Source: Candidatus Obscuribacter sp. (GTDB lineage Bacteria > Cyanobacteriota > Vampirovibrionia > Obscuribacterales > Obscuribacteraceae). Taken from it: a stretch of DNA of 64,000 nucleotides. The position numbers and the translations under genes were made by a program. Location of the stretch: positions 6,696,001 to 6,760,000 of the forward strand of contig JADJQZ010000001.1 of the NCBI GenBank assembly GCA_016712465.1, given 5' to 3'. The notes below the pieces were generated by a model. The model did not search any database. It was not told where the DNA came from and saw only the letters and a program-made list of their open reading frames with translations. Below, one piece after another: positions 32,876 through 40,930 of this stretch. Positions within the stretch are counted from its first letter, which is position 1. The number at the start of each line of letters is the position of its first letter.

Positions 32876-33629
32876 AAATTCTGCATCTGGAGCAGGGCTC
32901 GACGCCTACCGCGCCAGGGTAAGCGTCTTCTACTTCCTTCTAGCCTGGTGCAAGCTCATCCTCGTCACGCTCCTCAACCGTCCTCGTTTTTCGCACTTGC
33001 TTGGTGTGTTTACTCTCGGTACGGGACCGGTGCGCGTCGAGGGCTTGCATAATCTGCCTGGGCAGGGCTCCTTTGTTCTAGCCGTCAATCACTTCGGTGG
33101 TGCCGGTACCATGCGTGTTCTGGCTCTCATCTTGCAGTCAATGCAGGAGCGCAGAGCGGACGCCGTGGATGAGCTTCTTATCGTCACCGGACGTCGGCAA
33201 AGCATCGATGTAAGCGCCCGTGGTCTGCGATCGCTAATGCGTAAGCTGGTTGGCTGGGGTTTTGGGCGCTGGCGTGAGAACGTACTGCGCATTTCCCTGG
33301 ATGACGGAGGTCAGAGCCAATCGGTGGCTTCTCTCAGGCAATGGCGAAAGCTGGCTGCCTGTAAACCCTCCCTCGTTTTTCCTGAAGGACAGGCGCGTCT
33401 GACTTTTGGTGAGATTCGTCATGGCGCCGGTCTCTTTCTGCGTTCGCTTGATGTACCGGTTATTCCCGTGGCGGCCTACTTTGCAGATGGGCAGTGGACC
33501 ATAGCCTTTGGCAAACAGGTTCGCTGGTGCAAACGTCTGGAGTTGAGTGATGCCCAGATCGGTCTGTCTATCGCCAGACTCTTGCCGGCGCCCCTTACCC
33601 CGGTCTGGAACCAAGCACTGGCGCGCTAA
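32865..33629 (+). CDS. PlsC-type acyltransferase (LPLAT family)
   Basis: The ATG at 32865 overlaps the end of the preceding gene. The protein has 254 residues with one membrane-facing hydrophobic helix (VFYFLLAWCKLILVTLL) near residue 25. The LPLAT motifs are recognisable: VNHFGG (motif I, NHxxxxD in the family, where the Asp is replaced here) and FPEGQARL (motif III). The family esterifies lysophosphatidate or other lipids. Loss of the motif I acid makes the activity uncertain. It is followed by a terminator at 33665-33730. Confidence 0.72.
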   Translation: MTTENSASGAGLDAYRARVSVFYFLLAWCKLILVTLLNRPRFSHLLGVFTLGTGPVRVEGLHNLPGQGSFVLAVNHFGGAGTMRVLALILQSMQERRADAVDELLIVTGRRQSIDVSARGLRSLMRKLVGWGFGRWRENVLRISLDDGGQSQSVASLRQWRKLAACKPSLVFPEGQARLTFGEIRHGAGLFLRSLDVPVIPVAAYFADGQWTIAFGKQVRWCKRLELSDAQIGLSIARLLPAPLTPVWNQALAR

Positions 33630-33664
33630 AGGTCGGATGCTGTAAGGGCACTATTTGTTTGAGG

Positions 33665-33730
33665 CAGGATCAGGTCGGGGTGTTTCTATCCCCATTGATC
33701 CTGTCTCTAGTTTCTTCTTGTTTTTTATTT
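33665..33730 (+). terminator. Terminator after the acyltransferase gene
   Basis: CAGGATCA and GGGG pair with CCCC and TGATCCTG, followed by a T-rich tail including TTTTTTATTTT. A copy of the promoter-like element begins at its end. Confidence 0.8.
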
Positions 33731-33757
33731 TGCGTACAGATACGATAAGGGGTAGTA
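33729..33757 (+). promoter_or_regulatory. Bipartite promoter-like element, copy 3
   Basis: TTTGCG, six bases, TACGATAAGGGG, then TAGTAA. It directly follows a terminator T tract and lies 120 nt upstream of the TPR gene, for which it could be the promoter. Confidence 0.55.
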
Positions 33758-33875
33758 ACCAGTGTTTCTTCTGCCCCACCACGCTTTATTCACATCGGTG
33801 TAGTCTTGGTTTAGATTTATCGCTCCTGAGCCTTGAGGCGGTAAGATCTACACTTGTGACGGAGGTGCGGGAGCC

Positions 33876-34565
33876 GTGCGGTTGAACAGCATGCAAGCAG
33901 GATTGGCAACAGAAGGACAGGCACGGCAGGCAAGCAAGTTAATTGGCCTACTTTTTTTTGCGGTAGTAGCGTTCAGTTTGATTTGTCCCGGAAATTCGGC
34001 TCTGGCTCAAGGTTTTCCAGGCAAGGGCGAGCCCGGAGCATGGAGCGACGCCCTGCCTCACTATAATCTGGGCAATCGCTATCTTGAGCATGAGCGCCTT
34101 GATGAGGCCATTGAGCAGTACCAGGTCGCTATTTCGCTTTATCAATACGACCCTGATTTCTACATCAACTTGGGTTATGCCCTGCGCAAAATCAAAGATT
34201 ATGCCGGTGCCGAGAAAGCCTTTCGCAAGGCTCTCAGCCTCAACGATAAAGACTGGCTTTCCTGGAGCAATCTGGCAAATTCCCTGCTCAAGCAAGATCG
34301 CTTGCCGGAGACCATTGCCGCTTTCGAAAAATGTTTGAAGTGCGCTCCTCCTGCGAAGGAGAAAGAAGCCATCCTGAAGGATATCGCAGATATCAAGAAG
34401 GTGCTCAGCTTTAGAAATTCGCCGCCGCCGGCAAGTAAACCGGCTGCGGTTATTCGCAAAACTGTCAAAGCGCCGCCGGGCAAAGGAAGCAGTGGTTCCG
34501 GCTCGTCTGCATCTAAGTCGGGTTCCGGAGCTGTCGATAAAGGCGGTTGGGACTACGTCAACTGA
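33876..34565 (+). CDS. Secreted or periplasmic TPR protein, 229 aa
   Basis: The GTG at 33876 follows GGAGGTGCGGGAG; an ATG at 33891 is an alternative. A signal peptide is clear (basic start, LIGLLFFAVVAFSLICPG, then NSALAQG with a likely cut after AQ/A region). Three TPR-like repeats follow (HYNLGNRYLEHERLDEAIEQ, FYINLGYALRKIKDYAGAEKA, WSNLANSLLKQDRLPETIAA). The tail is Ser/Gly/Lys-rich. TPR proteins serve as assembly platforms in the envelope; the partner is not evident. Codon use is mixed. Confidence 0.75.
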   Translation: MRLNSMQAGLATEGQARQASKLIGLLFFAVVAFSLICPGNSALAQGFPGKGEPGAWSDALPHYNLGNRYLEHERLDEAIEQYQVAISLYQYDPDFYINLGYALRKIKDYAGAEKAFRKALSLNDKDWLSWSNLANSLLKQDRLPETIAAFEKCLKCAPPAKEKEAILKDIADIKKVLSFRNSPPPASKPAAVIRKTVKAPPGKGSSGSGSSASKSGSGAVDKGGWDYVN

Positions 34566-34919
34566 TGTTCTTTGTTGACCGGCAGAGCAGTTTGTGAGAA
34601 CTGCTTCCGTTTTCCTCGCAGCACCCCTCTTGGAAACCGCGATGTATACAAGAGGACCTTGCTATCGATAAGACGGGCCTAGCTGCGCGAAGCGGAGCCG
34701 TGAATTTGAAAGGTTTCTAACTAGTTTTGCCTAAAAACTAAGTGCTTGATATAGCTAAGCTGGACAAGTATCTAACTCTTTAACTTATTTCCTTTGTCCA
34801 GGTTGTATCGACCAATAACTTTCCTTTTCCACCCTCTATAACCACATAACCGGTTCAGTAGGGCCTCAAGCTTAACAACAGGCTGACTTGGCCTGACAAC
34901 GTCTCAAACGGTGACTATC
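34566..34919. other. Intergenic region before the debranching enzyme gene
   Basis: About 350 nt, A/T-rich. GGACAA and TTGTCC could pair across 34763-34801. No gene is visible; it should contain the promoter of the debranching enzyme gene. Confidence 0.4.
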
Positions 34920-37004
34920 ATGACTTTTGATTTATGCCAGTGGCTGCGCCAACAGTGCGCATCCGAATTCTCATCAGTGCCCGTTCAGGGCATCAGTTTG
35001 GAAAATCTAACGGCTGCCGACGAGAGGGAATGGCTGGTGACAAACGGCCTCGGTTCCTATGCCGGCGCAGCAATTTCAGGTGCCAATACCAGGCGCTATC
35101 ACGGTCTCTTCGTGGGTTCTCTCAACCCGCCGGTGCAGAGGCTGGTTTTCTTTTCCCGTCTCGACGAAAGGGTTTCTACCAGAGGGCAGAACGGCGCCCT
35201 GGAACTGGGTTGCAACATCTGGAGGTCGGGGGCTGTGGCTCCGCAGGGGCATAAGCATTTGCTGGCTTTCGCCGCCGCCCCGGTGCCTACCTTCTGCTAT
35301 CAACTGCCGGAGGGCAAGTTGATCAAACAGGTGCTCATGAAAGACGGCGAACAGCACGTCTACATTGGGTACAGCTATGTTTCGGATCTGGCTGAGAGTG
35401 AGATCTCGCTCGACCTGACCGTCTTGCTCAACTATCGTGACTTTCACAGCCAGACTCGTGGTAGCGATGACTGGCACTTCAGCCAGGAGAAGCAAACGCC
35501 GGGCGGTGTCAAAGTTACTGCTTACAATGGTGCCGAGCCGTTCTTTCTTTGCAGCAACAGTGGTGAGTATCAGGTCGACTCGTCCTGGTACCGCGACTAC
35601 TTCCTGCCCCGCGAGTATGAGCGAGGCCTGGCCGACAGTGAAGATTGTCTGAGAACCGGTCGCTTCCTGGTGAAGCTCAAGGCCGGTGAGTCTTTTACCA
35701 TTGCTGCCGGTCTCTCGCTCTTGTCGACAGTGCCGTCCATTCAGGAACTGGTAAAGCAGGTGGTTGCCCGCCAACACAGTCTCCTTGAGAAGGCGGCTGT
35801 TCTGGATAAACCGCCGGTGGTGCAGCGTCTTGTTTTAGCTGCCGATCAATTCCTGGCGCGCAGAAAGTCTACCGGTGGTTTTACCATCGTCGCCGGTTAC
35901 CCCTGGTTCTCTGATTGGGGGCGGGATTCCATGATCAGTTTGACTGGACTCTGCCTGAGTACCGGTCGCTTTCAGGAAGCCCGGGCTATCCTGGCCACCT
36001 TCGGCCGCTATTGCTCCGAGGGCATGTTGCCCAACTACTTCCCGGACAACGGTCAGGCGCCTGCCTACAATACCTCCGATGCTACTATGTGGTGGGCTTA
36101 TGCCCTTTACCGCTATTACCAGGCTACGGGCGACAAGGATTTTGTACTGAAAGAGCAGCTACCCTTGCTTCGCGACGTCATTTGCTGGCATCAGAAGGGT
36201 ACCCGTCACGGTATCAAACTGGACCAGGACAGCTTGATTAGCGGCGGCAATGAACATGTGCAGTTGACCTGGATGGATGCCAAATGCGGTGACTTCGTGG
36301 TCACTCCCCGGGCCGGCAAGGCAGTAGAAATCAATGCCCTCTGGCATAACTTCGCCTGCACCATGACCTACCTGCATCGGGAGGTTTACGGCAACATGAC
36401 CATCTATGGCGGCTACGACAAAGCCATTCAGAATGGTTTCGAGAAGTTCTGGAACGAGGCCCGGCAGTGTCTACACGATGTGATCAGGTTGGACGGCACC
36501 ACAGATGATGCGGTGCGCCCCAACCAGCTTTTCGCCGCCAGCTTGCCCTATCCCGTCATCTCGCGGGAGAGGGCCCAGGCCGTGCTCAAAGTGGTGGAGG
36601 CGGAACTGCTTACGCCCATGGGCTTGCGTACCCTCAGCCCTTCGAACCCTGATTACAAGAGTCACTACGGTCTGGGTAAGCCCTCGGCCAATCAGTTCGA
36701 CCGTGACATCACCTACCATCAGGGCACTGTCTGGCCCTGGCTTCTGGGTGCCTGGGTGAACGCCAGGGTTTATGCCTTCGGTGCCAGTGAAGAGAACTTC
36801 GCTCTCATTGCAGCGCAGTTGAAGCCTTTGCTCAAGCACTTCCAGGAGAGCGCCTGCATCGGTTCCATCAGTGAGATCTTCGACGGTGATAGCCCCCATA
36901 AGGCGCAGGGTTGCGTGGCGCAGGCCTGGTCGGTGGCGGAGCTTTTGCGGGTTCTCAAAGATTATCCGCAGGTTCTCGAGGCTATGCAGCTTGCCGCCGA
37001 GTAA
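34920..37004 (+). CDS. Glycogen debranching enzyme (amylo-alpha-1,6-glucosidase type)
   Basis: The protein has 694 residues from the ATG at 34920 (an in-frame GTG lies nine bases upstream). It matches the bacterial and archaeal debranching enzyme family with two domains. The N-terminal beta-sandwich (TNGLGSYAGAAISGANTRRY, residues about 40-60, YHGLF following) spans to about 280. The C-terminal alpha/alpha-toroid glucosidase has GYPWFSDWGRDSMI, WMDAKCGDFVVTPR and YHQGTVWPWLLGAW. The enzyme hydrolyses alpha-1,6 branches of glycogen in the cytoplasm. No other glycogen gene is in the window. A strong terminator follows at 37132. Confidence 0.92.
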   Translation: MTFDLCQWLRQQCASEFSSVPVQGISLENLTAADEREWLVTNGLGSYAGAAISGANTRRYHGLFVGSLNPPVQRLVFFSRLDERVSTRGQNGALELGCNIWRSGAVAPQGHKHLLAFAAAPVPTFCYQLPEGKLIKQVLMKDGEQHVYIGYSYVSDLAESEISLDLTVLLNYRDFHSQTRGSDDWHFSQEKQTPGGVKVTAYNGAEPFFLCSNSGEYQVDSSWYRDYFLPREYERGLADSEDCLRTGRFLVKLKAGESFTIAAGLSLLSTVPSIQELVKQVVARQHSLLEKAAVLDKPPVVQRLVLAADQFLARRKSTGGFTIVAGYPWFSDWGRDSMISLTGLCLSTGRFQEARAILATFGRYCSEGMLPNYFPDNGQAPAYNTSDATMWWAYALYRYYQATGDKDFVLKEQLPLLRDVICWHQKGTRHGIKLDQDSLISGGNEHVQLTWMDAKCGDFVVTPRAGKAVEINALWHNFACTMTYLHREVYGNMTIYGGYDKAIQNGFEKFWNEARQCLHDVIRLDGTTDDAVRPNQLFAASLPYPVISRERAQAVLKVVEAELLTPMGLRTLSPSNPDYKSHYGLGKPSANQFDRDITYHQGTVWPWLLGAWVNARVYAFGASEENFALIAAQLKPLLKHFQESACIGSISEIFDGDSPHKAQGCVAQAWSVAELLRVLKDYPQVLEAMQLAAE

Positions 37005-37131
37005 GTGCAAAGTCGGCTCTCGCTGCCGAGTTGCGCTAGCTTGGTTAGCTGCAGTTAAGCCGCCTCCGGTGCTGTCACAAATGTGCAGGATTCATGGCGG
37101 GCTTTGCCACAATCTCTGAAAGCTTCAATTA

Positions 37132-37175
37132 GAGGGGCTCTTGCGGAATGTTCTGCGAGAGCCCCTTTCTTCTTT
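37132..37175 (+). terminator. Terminator after the debranching enzyme gene
   Basis: GAGGGGCTCT pairs with AGAGCCCCTTTC, with a second TGCGGA and TTCTGCG part, followed by TTTCTTCTTT. The remaining 330 nt up to 37508 carry a short AGCCCC/GGGGCT hairpin at about 37476 and no convincing gene. Confidence 0.8.
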
Positions 37176-37508
37176 AGAGAAGACAACAGCTTCATGAAGT
37201 GAGATTTCAGGTGACTATTTGCACTTTTTCTTGCTAACAGTTGCTTACTTTCTCTTTTATTTTCATCAGGCGCAAAAAGCTACCCCCACAGGCAACCCCA
37301 GCATCAGTAGAACATCCCCGGCACTATCCGTGTCGAGGGTTTCGAACCGGCTTGAGCGACTGGTGTTTTGTAAAAGCAGGAGTCTTGCTGTCGAAGCCAA
37401 TACCCCCGGCAAGGCGGCATGTAAATCGTTCCTGTGAATGTGCTCACGAGGCGCCTTCACAGGTTTTAGCGTTAGAGAAGCCCCTCGGGGCTAGATTTGG
37501 AGTTTTTC

Positions 37509-37925
37509 ATGGAAGATATGACCATCGCCAACCTGCACACCGCCACCAAGACCATCTACGACCGTGGTGAGCGGGCTCTGAAGCAGGCCCGGGAACTCGG
37601 CCACGGCGAGGACGCGAAAGCGACCGCCCTTCTGCTCTGCGAGGAAGCGCGCAGCGTGCATCGCGAAGCCGTCGGGTTGAAGGTGGATGTGCAGCATCAC
37701 GAGAACGCCTATCCCACCAAGGCCATTTTCAACTTCCGCCTCTGGCGCGTGATGGATGCGGTTGCCTTTGCTCTTTCGGCGGAGGCTGCTTGCACCCGAG
37801 TTCTGGGCGACGCCACCATGGCCGACCTGCTGGAAAAGCAAGCTGCCGATGCTCTGGCTGCTGCCGTGGAGTACCACGACCGGGCACGTGCCGCCGAGCG
37901 GGAGCTGGGCAAGGGCAAGCGCTGA
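37509..37925 (+). CDS. Helical hypothetical protein, 138 aa
   Basis: The ATG at 37509 lies behind GGAG. The product is all-helical, Ala/Glu-rich (TKTIYDRGERALKQARELGH, then ADLLEKQAADALAAAVEYHD). No membrane span is seen. No family is recognised; the layout resembles a four-helix bundle. It is followed at 57 nt by another small helical gene of similar composition. Confidence 0.65.
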   Translation: MEDMTIANLHTATKTIYDRGERALKQARELGHGEDAKATALLLCEEARSVHREAVGLKVDVQHHENAYPTKAIFNFRLWRVMDAVAFALSAEAACTRVLGDATMADLLEKQAADALAAAVEYHDRARAAERELGKGKR

Positions 37926-37982
37926 AGCTGGAGTGCGCCGCTTCCCGCCATTTCAAATAGGACTCTGTCTGCAGGAGAAACC

Positions 37983-38336
37983 ATGAGAGATAGCAAGTCA
38001 GATGCACGGCATTTACGCATCTTTGGTGCCTACGAGGGTTTCCTGGCCGGGGCGCGTCAGGTGCGTGATTTGGCCCCTGGTCCCGATTGTGTTCCGGCTT
38101 GTGCCCTGGAGCCGATGCGGCGTTTCATCGACGCTGCCGCTCAGTTCCAGCAAGTGCTGGCGAGCGAGTACAACTCGTCTGAAGCGGGGCAGTACTGGAG
38201 CCAGTACCTGCAGGGTCACCTGGAAAACGGGCGGCGACTTTTTGCAGGAGGAGCGGTGAAGCCGGCCGACGCCTACGATAACTTCGGTTATCTCCATAAC
38301 GGAATCGTCGATGCTTTCGATGAATTGACCGCTTGA
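37983..38336 (+). CDS. Helical hypothetical protein, 117 aa
   Basis: The ATG at 37983 follows GCAGGAGAAA. The product is helical (HLRIFGAYEGFLAGARQVRD, then MRRFIDAAAQFQQVLASEYN). It has no signal peptide and no known motif. It forms a pair with the preceding 138-aa gene and ends before a terminator at 38392. Confidence 0.6.
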   Translation: MRDSKSDARHLRIFGAYEGFLAGARQVRDLAPGPDCVPACALEPMRRFIDAAAQFQQVLASEYNSSEAGQYWSQYLQGHLENGRRLFAGGAVKPADAYDNFGYLHNGIVDAFDELTA

Positions 38337-38391
38337 TTGGTGCGGTAGCGCCACCTGACTTTCCCAAGAGTTAGTCGGGTTGTGCTTTCGG

Positions 38392-38421
38392 GTAGGCCGC
38401 CTGCCGGTGGTCTACTTTTTT
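38392..38421 (+). terminator. Rho-independent terminator
   Basis: GTAGGCCGCC pairs with GGTGGTCTAC (two wobbles) around TGCC, followed by six T. Confidence 0.85.
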
Positions 38422-38447
38422 GCCGCGAGATACGAGAAGGCGTAGTA
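38419..38447 (+). promoter_or_regulatory. Bipartite promoter-like element, copy 4
   Basis: TTTGCC, six bases, TACGAGAAGGCG, then TAGTAAGATGGCGAA. A hairpin with AAGGAAGCGC and GCGCTTCCTT follows at 38514-38545, so a plus-strand RNA of roughly 95 nt is predicted. A 52-codon frame from ATG at 38449 runs into the opposite gene and is probably not coding. Confidence 0.6.
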
Positions 38448-38449
38448 AG

Positions 38450-38545
38450 ATGGCGAAATTCAAAAAAAGCGGTAGTCGGGACGGTGTTTTTGGCAACAGG
38501 AAAAGGAGAAAGGAAGCGCCGGGGAAATTTGCGCTTCCTTTCAAG
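38450..38545 (+). ncRNA. Putative small RNA between element 4 and a hairpin
   Basis: This stretch is bounded upstream by a promoter-like element and downstream by a 10-bp perfect hairpin (stems at 38514-38523 and 38535-38544). The hairpin can also terminate the convergent minus-strand gene, whose T-rich side fits that use. Existence of the RNA is inferred from this layout only. Confidence 0.3.
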
Positions 38546-38554
38546 TTCTTAGTG

Positions 38555-39091
38555 TTACTTGGTTTTATTCAGTTTCGGCTTCCCTTTAACCGGCTCTTGT
38601 GCGGCTAGAGTGCTCGCACGAGCTTCTTCCGGGTCTTGCTGGAATTGCCAGAGTTTGTTGGCTTTCACAAATCTGGCCACCGGCGCCGGCAGGGGCAGGC
38701 GGTGATCGCAGAGATGTTCGGAAGCCAGCTCTTCGCAATTTTCTAGCGCACCATAGGCGGTGTGGCAGTGCTGACAGCCTTCGCTCAGGCTGACACTGCC
38801 GCCGCATTTGCCGCAGATGAAGAAGATGTAGTATCGGCCGTGTTTCCAGAGCTTATACTCACCTTCCTTCAGCTCAGTGCAGTCGATAATTGAAGCTTCC
38901 AGTTGCCTGAGGGTGCCTGCTTGAGCAGCGGGTTTGGCACCTGCTTCAAGAATGGTGCTGAAGCTTTTGTCCAGGCGAGCAATCAGTTTTCGACCGATGG
39001 GTGAGGGCGGCTTTTCCGCATGGTTAGCCTCGGACTGAGGAATGAGAATCTTAAATTGCAGGGTGTCAACCCAGGTATATGCCATTGTCAT
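38555..39091 (-). CDS. Zinc-ribbon-containing hypothetical protein, 178 aa
   Basis: The ATG at 39091 lies seven bases after GAGGA. A zinc-ribbon-like centre has CGKCGGSVSLSEGCQHCH (two CxxC knuckles, about residues 93-110). Before it is a strand-rich part (LKEGEYKLWKHGRYYIFFI). A Lys/Pro tail closes it. The metal-binding knuckles suggest protein or nucleic-acid contact. No family is recognised. It converges on the plus-strand small-RNA candidate. Confidence 0.6.
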   Translation of the reverse strand: MTMAYTWVDTLQFKILIPQSEANHAEKPPSPIGRKLIARLDKSFSTILEAGAKPAAQAGTLRQLEASIIDCTELKEGEYKLWKHGRYYIFFICGKCGGSVSLSEGCQHCHTAYGALENCEELASEHLCDHRLPLPAPVARFVKANKLWQFQQDPEEARASTLAAQEPVKGKPKLNKTK

Positions 39092-40250
39092 AGTTGTGTC
39101 CTCGTGACTTGTTGAAGATTAGCTTGCTGGTGCGCGTTCTAAAATGCCCTGGGCGCACCAGTAAATGTTTGGAAAGAAGAGTTGTGAATTAGCCTCAGGC
39201 TGGAAGCCAGTTCAGGTCATGGGTGCATGCTCCGGCAGGGTCAAGGTAGTAGACAAACTCTTCCCGCTGTCGAAGGCTTGTTCAGAATCTGGCTGAAGCA
39301 AGGCAGTTCGACGAAAGGGAAGAAAAGGTCGGGGAAGACTTAGAAAATGGTTGCTTGGAAGCTCTTGTCAGTGGATGAAGTGTAGGAACTTCTTGTATTT
39401 ACCAGGGTGGCCGGATGCCGGGCAAAGTAGGATTTGCTCATAGAGTCGATGCAGCCCGGACCGGAAGACCGTGTTTACGAACACAGGCGGCTTTCCGGCT
39501 GTGCCGCGGGCATCTTTCGAGAGGGGATGGAAGGCAATGAGATCTATCCCGGTTATCAGTGTCTCGCTGCCGTGTGGTAAATCGGTCAATGGTACCTTCT
39601 TGGATCTCAAGTGCTGATCTGGGTGCGGTACTCTCTGTGGTGCTGTTTGAGCGGCAAAAAATACCTTTGTTTTTCCGGCGCTCAGTCTAGTGGGTGACTT
39701 TTTGCTTGCCGAGGCACTCCTGCTTAATTTGTGTGGGAAAGTTCCGGACAGGAGTCTGGGAGGTTAGCGAGGATGTGATAGCCCGTTAATGTGCGCTCTT
39801 GTTCTCTGATATTGCCTTTAAATGTCTTGGTTAGCAGTATTTCGCTAATCTTTAATCCAGTTAATTTAATGCTTCATATGGTGAATACACGCAGGCGGTG
39901 GAGTATCTGCTAGCTCTATCAAGAGCCTGCTTCTGTCCTGCGGCGTTACTCGAAAGCTGGCGCTCCGGGGTGGTTTCAGACTTTGACCGAACTCGCCGGT
40001 GTCGTCCTCGGGGTTTTTTGCGCAAGCCGGATGCCGGGCGAGTTTTGCTAGGGTGTTGGGTACAAATCTTCCTTCTTTCAAACCGAGCCCAAAGCCCAAG
40101 CCAAAGCCGACATTCCTCAGCCACAATACTTTTCCACTCGCTTGGTGCGAGTCTGAGGGTGTCGGGTTGATTGGTAAGGTGATGGGTCTTTGTTTGAACA
40201 GGCTGATTTGTCGGTTGTCTTCTAATCCACCCTTCTTGAAAGGACTGACC
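39092..40250. other. Long gap with no well-supported gene
   Basis: About 1.15 kb. An 80-codon minus-strand frame at 39368-39610 starts only at TTG and has ordinary composition (SGLHRLYEQILLCPASGHPG); it may be a small gene or chance. No repeats, tRNA or clear terminator were recognised. The promoter of the 40251 gene lies at the right end, after an A/T-rich stretch near 39840-39880. Confidence 0.4.
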
Positions 40251-40568
40251 ATGCAGCTCGTTCTCGAACCTCCCCGCGGCGGCAAGAGCTGGATTTTCTT
40301 CGCCAACGACCTGGCCCACGACGAAGGCTTCGTGGCCTACGAGCCCTGCTACAGCCGCATCCCCGACTCCGAGCGCTGGACTGTGAACCAGTACCTGTGC
40401 GAGGCGGCGGAGGAGTTCGGCATCAAGCCCCACATCTTCAACCAGTGCCAGTGGGAAGGCTCCACCGGCTGGGAGTTCTGGACCGATGACCGGCCCATGA
40501 TCAAGGCTGTGGTGGAGAAGGTGGCGGAACGCCTCGGTCTGACGGTGGATACCTCCGCCCTGGGCTGA
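40251..40568 (+). CDS. Hypothetical protein, 105 aa
   Basis: The ATG at 40251 follows GAAAGGACTG. The product is soluble with several aromatic residues (SWIFFANDLAHDEGFVAYEP, then GWEFWTDDRPMIKAVVEK). No family is recognised. It lies 43 nt before the YkgJ-like gene, in the same orientation and with the same GC-rich codons, so the two are probably one unit. Confidence 0.65.
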   Translation: MQLVLEPPRGGKSWIFFANDLAHDEGFVAYEPCYSRIPDSERWTVNQYLCEAAEEFGIKPHIFNQCQWEGSTGWEFWTDDRPMIKAVVEKVAERLGLTVDTSALG

Positions 40569-40611
40569 CGCTTCTGCTTCTGTCTGTAACCCGAAAATCG
40601 AGAGAGGACCG

Positions 40612-40878
40612 ATGCTCTGTCGCTCGAATTGTGGGGTTTGCTGCACGGCAATCTCCATTTCCTCGCCCATCCCCGGCATGCCTGCGGGGAAGCCGGCCGG
40701 AGTCAGGTGTCCGCACCTGTCCGAGGTCAATCTCTGCAAGCTCTTCGGACAGCCGCAGCGTCCCCGTGTGTGCTCCAGTTTCGAGCCCATGCCGGATGTG
40801 TGCGGCGCTAGCAGGGAAGAGGCTTTTGTCCTCATCACCAGGCTGGAGGAAGCGACCAAACCCGCTTCCCTCGGCTAG
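40612..40878 (+). CDS. YkgJ-like Cys-cluster protein, 88 aa
   Basis: The ATG at 40612 follows AGAGAGGACC. The Cys pattern fits the YkgJ family of putative zinc- or iron-binding proteins: CRSNCGVCC at the N-terminus, then SSPIPGMPAGKPAGVRCPHL, CKLFGQPQRPRVC and CG near residue 65. Members are thought to hold an Fe-S or zinc site; their role is not settled. Length is near the family minimum. It is preceded by an unknown gene and followed by a large membrane protein. Confidence 0.78.
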   Translation: MLCRSNCGVCCTAISISSPIPGMPAGKPAGVRCPHLSEVNLCKLFGQPQRPRVCSSFEPMPDVCGASREEAFVLITRLEEATKPASLG

Positions 40879-40930
40879 TCACGTTCTGTATCAAGTCTAA
40901 CGGCGCTGAATAGCGCAGGAGAAACAACAC

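Noticed and set aside
37325..37345. tRNA T-loop-like GGTTTCGAACC
   Set aside because: No matching D-arm or acceptor stem; isolated palindrome.
38449..38608. 52-codon frame starting MAKFKKSGSRDGVFG after promoter-like element 4
   Set aside because: It crosses a terminator hairpin and the end of the opposite gene, and the equivalent start at element 6 reads M-A-K-stop, so a non-coding role is favoured.
39368..39610. 80-codon frame on the minus strand
   Set aside because: Only a TTG start and no family; left within the description of the gap.
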